A DNA stretch of 7,644 bases from Candidatus Omnitrophota bacterium (lineage in GTDB: Bacteria > Omnitrophota > Gorgyraeia > Gygaellales > Profunditerraquicolaceae), in assembly GCA_023229385.1 (NCBI GenBank), contig JALNZI010000066.1:1-7644 (forward strand), read 5' to 3'. Of this stretch, positions 5,532 to 7,644 are shown in pieces; the first letter of the stretch is position 1, and each line of letters begins with the position of its first letter. A model generated the notes under the pieces. The model was not told the DNA's origin. It saw only the letters and a list, made by a program, of their open reading frames with translations, and searched no databases. Position numbers and translations under genes: made by a program.

Positions 5532-5990
5532 TTACGCCCCGGCTAGTTTTCCCAGGACAATTAAGGTAAAAACCATTACAAAAAGCGCAACTGTCTCAAC
5601 AATACCCAAAACTGCCAGGTAGTTTCCAAATCCCTTGCCGGTCTCACCCATCGCATCACAAGCACAGGCAGCGCACTTACCCTGAAAATAAGCGGAAAGT
5701 CCAATTGCCAAACCCGCCAGACAGCCTACCCCCCAAAGATATTGACCTTTATTGGCCAGCTCAATCATCTTGGTCATTACAATGTTTCCATAGATTGTCT
5801 GGGTCAGAGGAGCACCGACTAAAGCAACCAGCAGGAATGAAGCGCTTTTATTCTGGTTAAAATTCTTCTTCCATGCCCCTATTGCCGCCATGCCTGCTAC
5901 CCCTGCTCCGGCGGCAGAGCCTAAAGCGGAAAGTCCAAGAACTAACCCCAGCCCCAAATCCTTTAGCTGTATTAAAGCCCCTGTTTCCAT
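5532..5990 (-). CDS. atpK: V-type ATP synthase subunit K (rotor proteolipid), sodium type
   Basis: This 152-residue membrane protein forms the rotor ring that carries ions in V/A-type ATPases. It has four hydrophobic helices, two fused c-subunit hairpins, as usual for bacterial NtpK. The second hairpin holds the ion-binding glutamate E132 in GIVETVALF; the first has no acidic residue at the matching place but Q64. T63, Q64, Y67 (LTQTIYG), Q103 (FQGK) and E132 correspond by eye to T64, Q65, Y68, Q110 and E139, which coordinate or orient Na+ in Enterococcus hirae NtpK, so sodium coupling is likely. The loop after Q103 is unusually rich in cysteine (C106, C109, C111). A Shine-Dalgarno AAGGAG stands seven bases before the ATG, inside the end of subunit I; one base separates the two genes. 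tRNA-Val follows after six bases. Confidence 0.95.
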   Translation of the reverse strand: METGALIQLKDLGLGLVLGLSALGSAAGAGVAGMAAIGAWKKNFNQNKSASFLLVALVGAPLTQTIYGNIVMTKMIELANKGQYLWGVGCLAGLAIGLSAYFQGKCAACACDAMGETGKGFGNYLAVLGIVETVALFVMVFTLIVLGKLAGA

Positions 5991-5991
5991 A

Positions 5992-7644
5992 TTAATTCTC
6001 CTTCTTTTTCATAAACGGTTTATAAGCAAAACCATCCCAGCTAACATTGGCATGGCTACAAAACTCCAACACATTGAGCCTTACCCCGTGGACCAAAACC
6101 GACATCGGACCCAAGATAATATTTAGCAGGTGTCCGCAAATAACAATCAAGACAGCTACAAGTATAGTTAAAATATCCCCTTTTTTAACTACTCCGGCAG
6201 CCATAGCGTTAAAGGCATCTGCAATAGCCACGCCTGCCAACCCTACTGCAAAAAGACGGATATAGGAAACTACGTCGGTAAAATTATTTACTAAACTTAA
6301 GGCTATTGTGCCCAATCCTGCGCCGATTGTTTTTAATATGTTTTTTTGCGGGCTGGTAAAAAATAACACTAATACTAATCCGGTTATAATCAACCAATTG
6401 CCGAATAACGGAAAAGGATCACCCAAAAGCAGGGTTTTGGCTAAAAAGAACACTGCCCAAATAACAGAAATCCATCCTAAATCTGCTAAGGCTGATAATG
6501 CCGGGGCCTTTAGCATGGCCCTCCATCCATGGGCTAAAGACAGATGCAGGGCTCCGATAAAGAAACAAAGCGCCTGGACAAAAGTCGCATTAACTAACAG
6601 CGGAACCAGAGGTTTTATTCCCATGCCGGACAACCATGCCTGGCCGAAAAATGTCCCAGTTAAGAGCCCCCATATAATAGCGCAAAAACTCAGGATGTAA
6701 AAGAGAAAAAAAACGCTTTTATCTTTAACTTTATGCCCGATTTTTTTCTGTGCCCAGAGATTAAGCAGGAAATAAAGCGCGCCATATCCGGCATCACCAA
6801 TAAGTATGCCGAAAAAAATGCTGAAGAATATAATAAAAAGAGTGCTGATATCAAGTTCGCGGTATCCCGGCACAAGCTCCAGTAATTTTAATACCGGCTT
6901 TATAAGCGAGATCCATCCGGGATTGCGCACTAAGGTTGGCACGAGGTCATTTTCATCAGGCTCAAGAGTCAAGATACCCCAACCGCTTTGTCTTGCCTGC
7001 TTAAGCAGTAAAGCTTCGGACTCAACCGGAATATAGCCTTTCACATAAGAGATCTCTTCAGCCTGGCCCATGCCATTTAACACGGAATAGAACTCTTTTT
7101 GATTTAAAAGGTCTTCTTCGACGCCAATCAAGTCATTATTATAAATCAGGTACTCAGATAGCTCTTCTCTTATGTTAACCATAATCTTGGCATCTTCGCT
7201 AAGCCTGTTTTTCATTCCGGATAAAGATACTTTAGGCAGTTCCAGCTCCTTAAAATCAATATCTATATCTTCTTCCGCTATAACTAAACAATTGATTAAC
7301 GAACCTTGCGCGGAAATCTCTCTTAAGATTATTGACTGCGGCAGGATTTTAAGCTTATCTTTGGGGATCTGATAAAATTTAATAAAGACCCCCTTCTCCC
7401 GCATGGCCTTTATCTGAGCCGGATCAAAATCACCCCAGGATCCCCAAAAATCTATCCAACTGTTTAATGTGACCGAATATTCTCTTAGCTGGTCGTATCG
7501 TTTCTGTAAATCAATTATGTGGCGGCAGACATTTTGTAAATCTCCCGATTTATGGATTATATATTTTGCCGGATTCTGGCCTGCCGCGGATAAAATAGAC
7601 CTTGCCTGCTCAATCAGGCCTAATTTCTCGCTGATTTCATTAAG
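5992..7644 (-). CDS. atpI: V-type ATP synthase subunit I (stator a-type subunit), N terminus outside window
   Basis: The frame stays open to the right edge, giving 550 visible residues; family members are about 600 to 660, so roughly the first 50 to 110 are missing. The first 265 or so visible residues are the soluble arm, with YVKGYIPVESEA and a conserved RNP-x-PVLKLLELVPGYRELD passage just before the membrane part. About seven to eight transmembrane helices follow, with hallmark segments FFGILIGDAGYG, GLLTGTFFG, SYIRLFAVGLA and the C-terminal LVHGVRLNVLEFCSH. The arginine of SYIRLF (R463 of the visible chain, codon 6258-6256) is the essential residue that faces the rotor glutamate; the second arginine in HGVRLN is also family-typical. 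It sits at the half-channel interface with subunit K, its neighbour. A start at the internal ATG 7404 would truncate the arm and is not credible. Confidence 0.95.
   Translation of the reverse strand, partial: LNEISEKLGLIEQARSILSAAGQNPAKYIIHKSGDLQNVCRHIIDLQKRYDQLREYSVTLNSWIDFWGSWGDFDPAQIKAMREKGVFIKFYQIPKDKLKILPQSIILREISAQGSLINCLVIAEEDIDIDFKELELPKVSLSGMKNRLSEDAKIMVNIREELSEYLIYNNDLIGVEEDLLNQKEFYSVLNGMGQAEEISYVKGYIPVESEALLLKQARQSGWGILTLEPDENDLVPTLVRNPGWISLIKPVLKLLELVPGYRELDISTLFIIFFSIFFGILIGDAGYGALYFLLNLWAQKKIGHKVKDKSVFFLFYILSFCAIIWGLLTGTFFGQAWLSGMGIKPLVPLLVNATFVQALCFFIGALHLSLAHGWRAMLKAPALSALADLGWISVIWAVFFLAKTLLLGDPFPLFGNWLIITGLVLVLFFTSPQKNILKTIGAGLGTIALSLVNNFTDVVSYIRLFAVGLAGVAIADAFNAMAAGVVKKGDILTILVAVLIVICGHLLNIILGPMSVLVHGVRLNVLEFCSHANVSWDGFAYKPFMKKKEN

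Noticed and set aside
7405..7644. Possible truncation or frameshift at the N terminus of subunit I
   Set aside because: The minus-strand frame continues without a stop from 7404 to the window edge and reads as plausible stator-arm sequence. The apparent start at 7404 is only the first ATG inside a gene cut by the window.
1..7644. CRISPR array, insertion sequence or phage island
   Set aside because: No regularly spaced repeats, transposase or integrase motifs, or terminal inverted repeats are visible. The paired repeats found are only two copies within one linker and one short palindrome.

Overview
All recognisable genes in this window lie on the minus strand, so in transcription order it reads from right to left. 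The DNA is bacterial: there are Shine-Dalgarno sites, a DnaQ-type exonuclease, a PilZ domain and bacterial-style tRNA genes with encoded CCA. It is AT-leaning and tightly packed, with genes overlapping by 1 to 14 bases. A sodium-type V-ATPase, a PilZ membrane protein and a YkgJ/DUF2156 pair together suggest an uncultured lineage of the PVC type, for example Omnitrophota. That placement is an inference from gene content, not from a marker gene.

Right part (7644 to 5532): the end of a V-type (A/V) ATP synthase operon. Subunit I is cut at its N terminus by the window edge and is followed after one base by the membrane-rotor subunit K. K carries the residues known to bind sodium in the Enterococcus hirae rotor. 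The catalytic subunits are expected beyond the right edge, as in chlamydial operons that end in I-K.

Middle (5525 to 5169): tRNA-Val(UAC) begins six bases after the atpK stop, so it is probably cut out of the ATPase transcript. tRNA-Asp(GUC) follows, with its own candidate promoter. A 121-base spacer then leads to a gene with a strong ribosome binding site.

Left part (5168 to 1): six genes that probably form one transcription unit, perhaps with internal promoters. They are a free-standing MetRS-C/Trbp111-like tRNA-binding protein, a YkgJ-type cysteine-cluster protein, a soluble DUF2156 (phosphatidylglycerol lysyltransferase C-terminal-like) protein, a DEDDh exonuclease fused to a WYL domain, a PilZ-TM-coiled coil-alpha/alpha toroid protein, and a MagIII-like DNA glycosylase that runs off the left edge. 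Two themes are mixed: DNA repair (exonuclease-WYL, glycosylase) and tRNA or cell-surface chemistry (tRNA-binding domain, DUF2156, toroid protein).

The most unusual items are the inside-out PilZ-toroid protein, the exonuclease-WYL fusion, a palindromic repeat read in frame inside the toroid gene, and a tRNA-Asp with C instead of U at position 55. I see no CRISPR array, transposase, integrase or rRNA.
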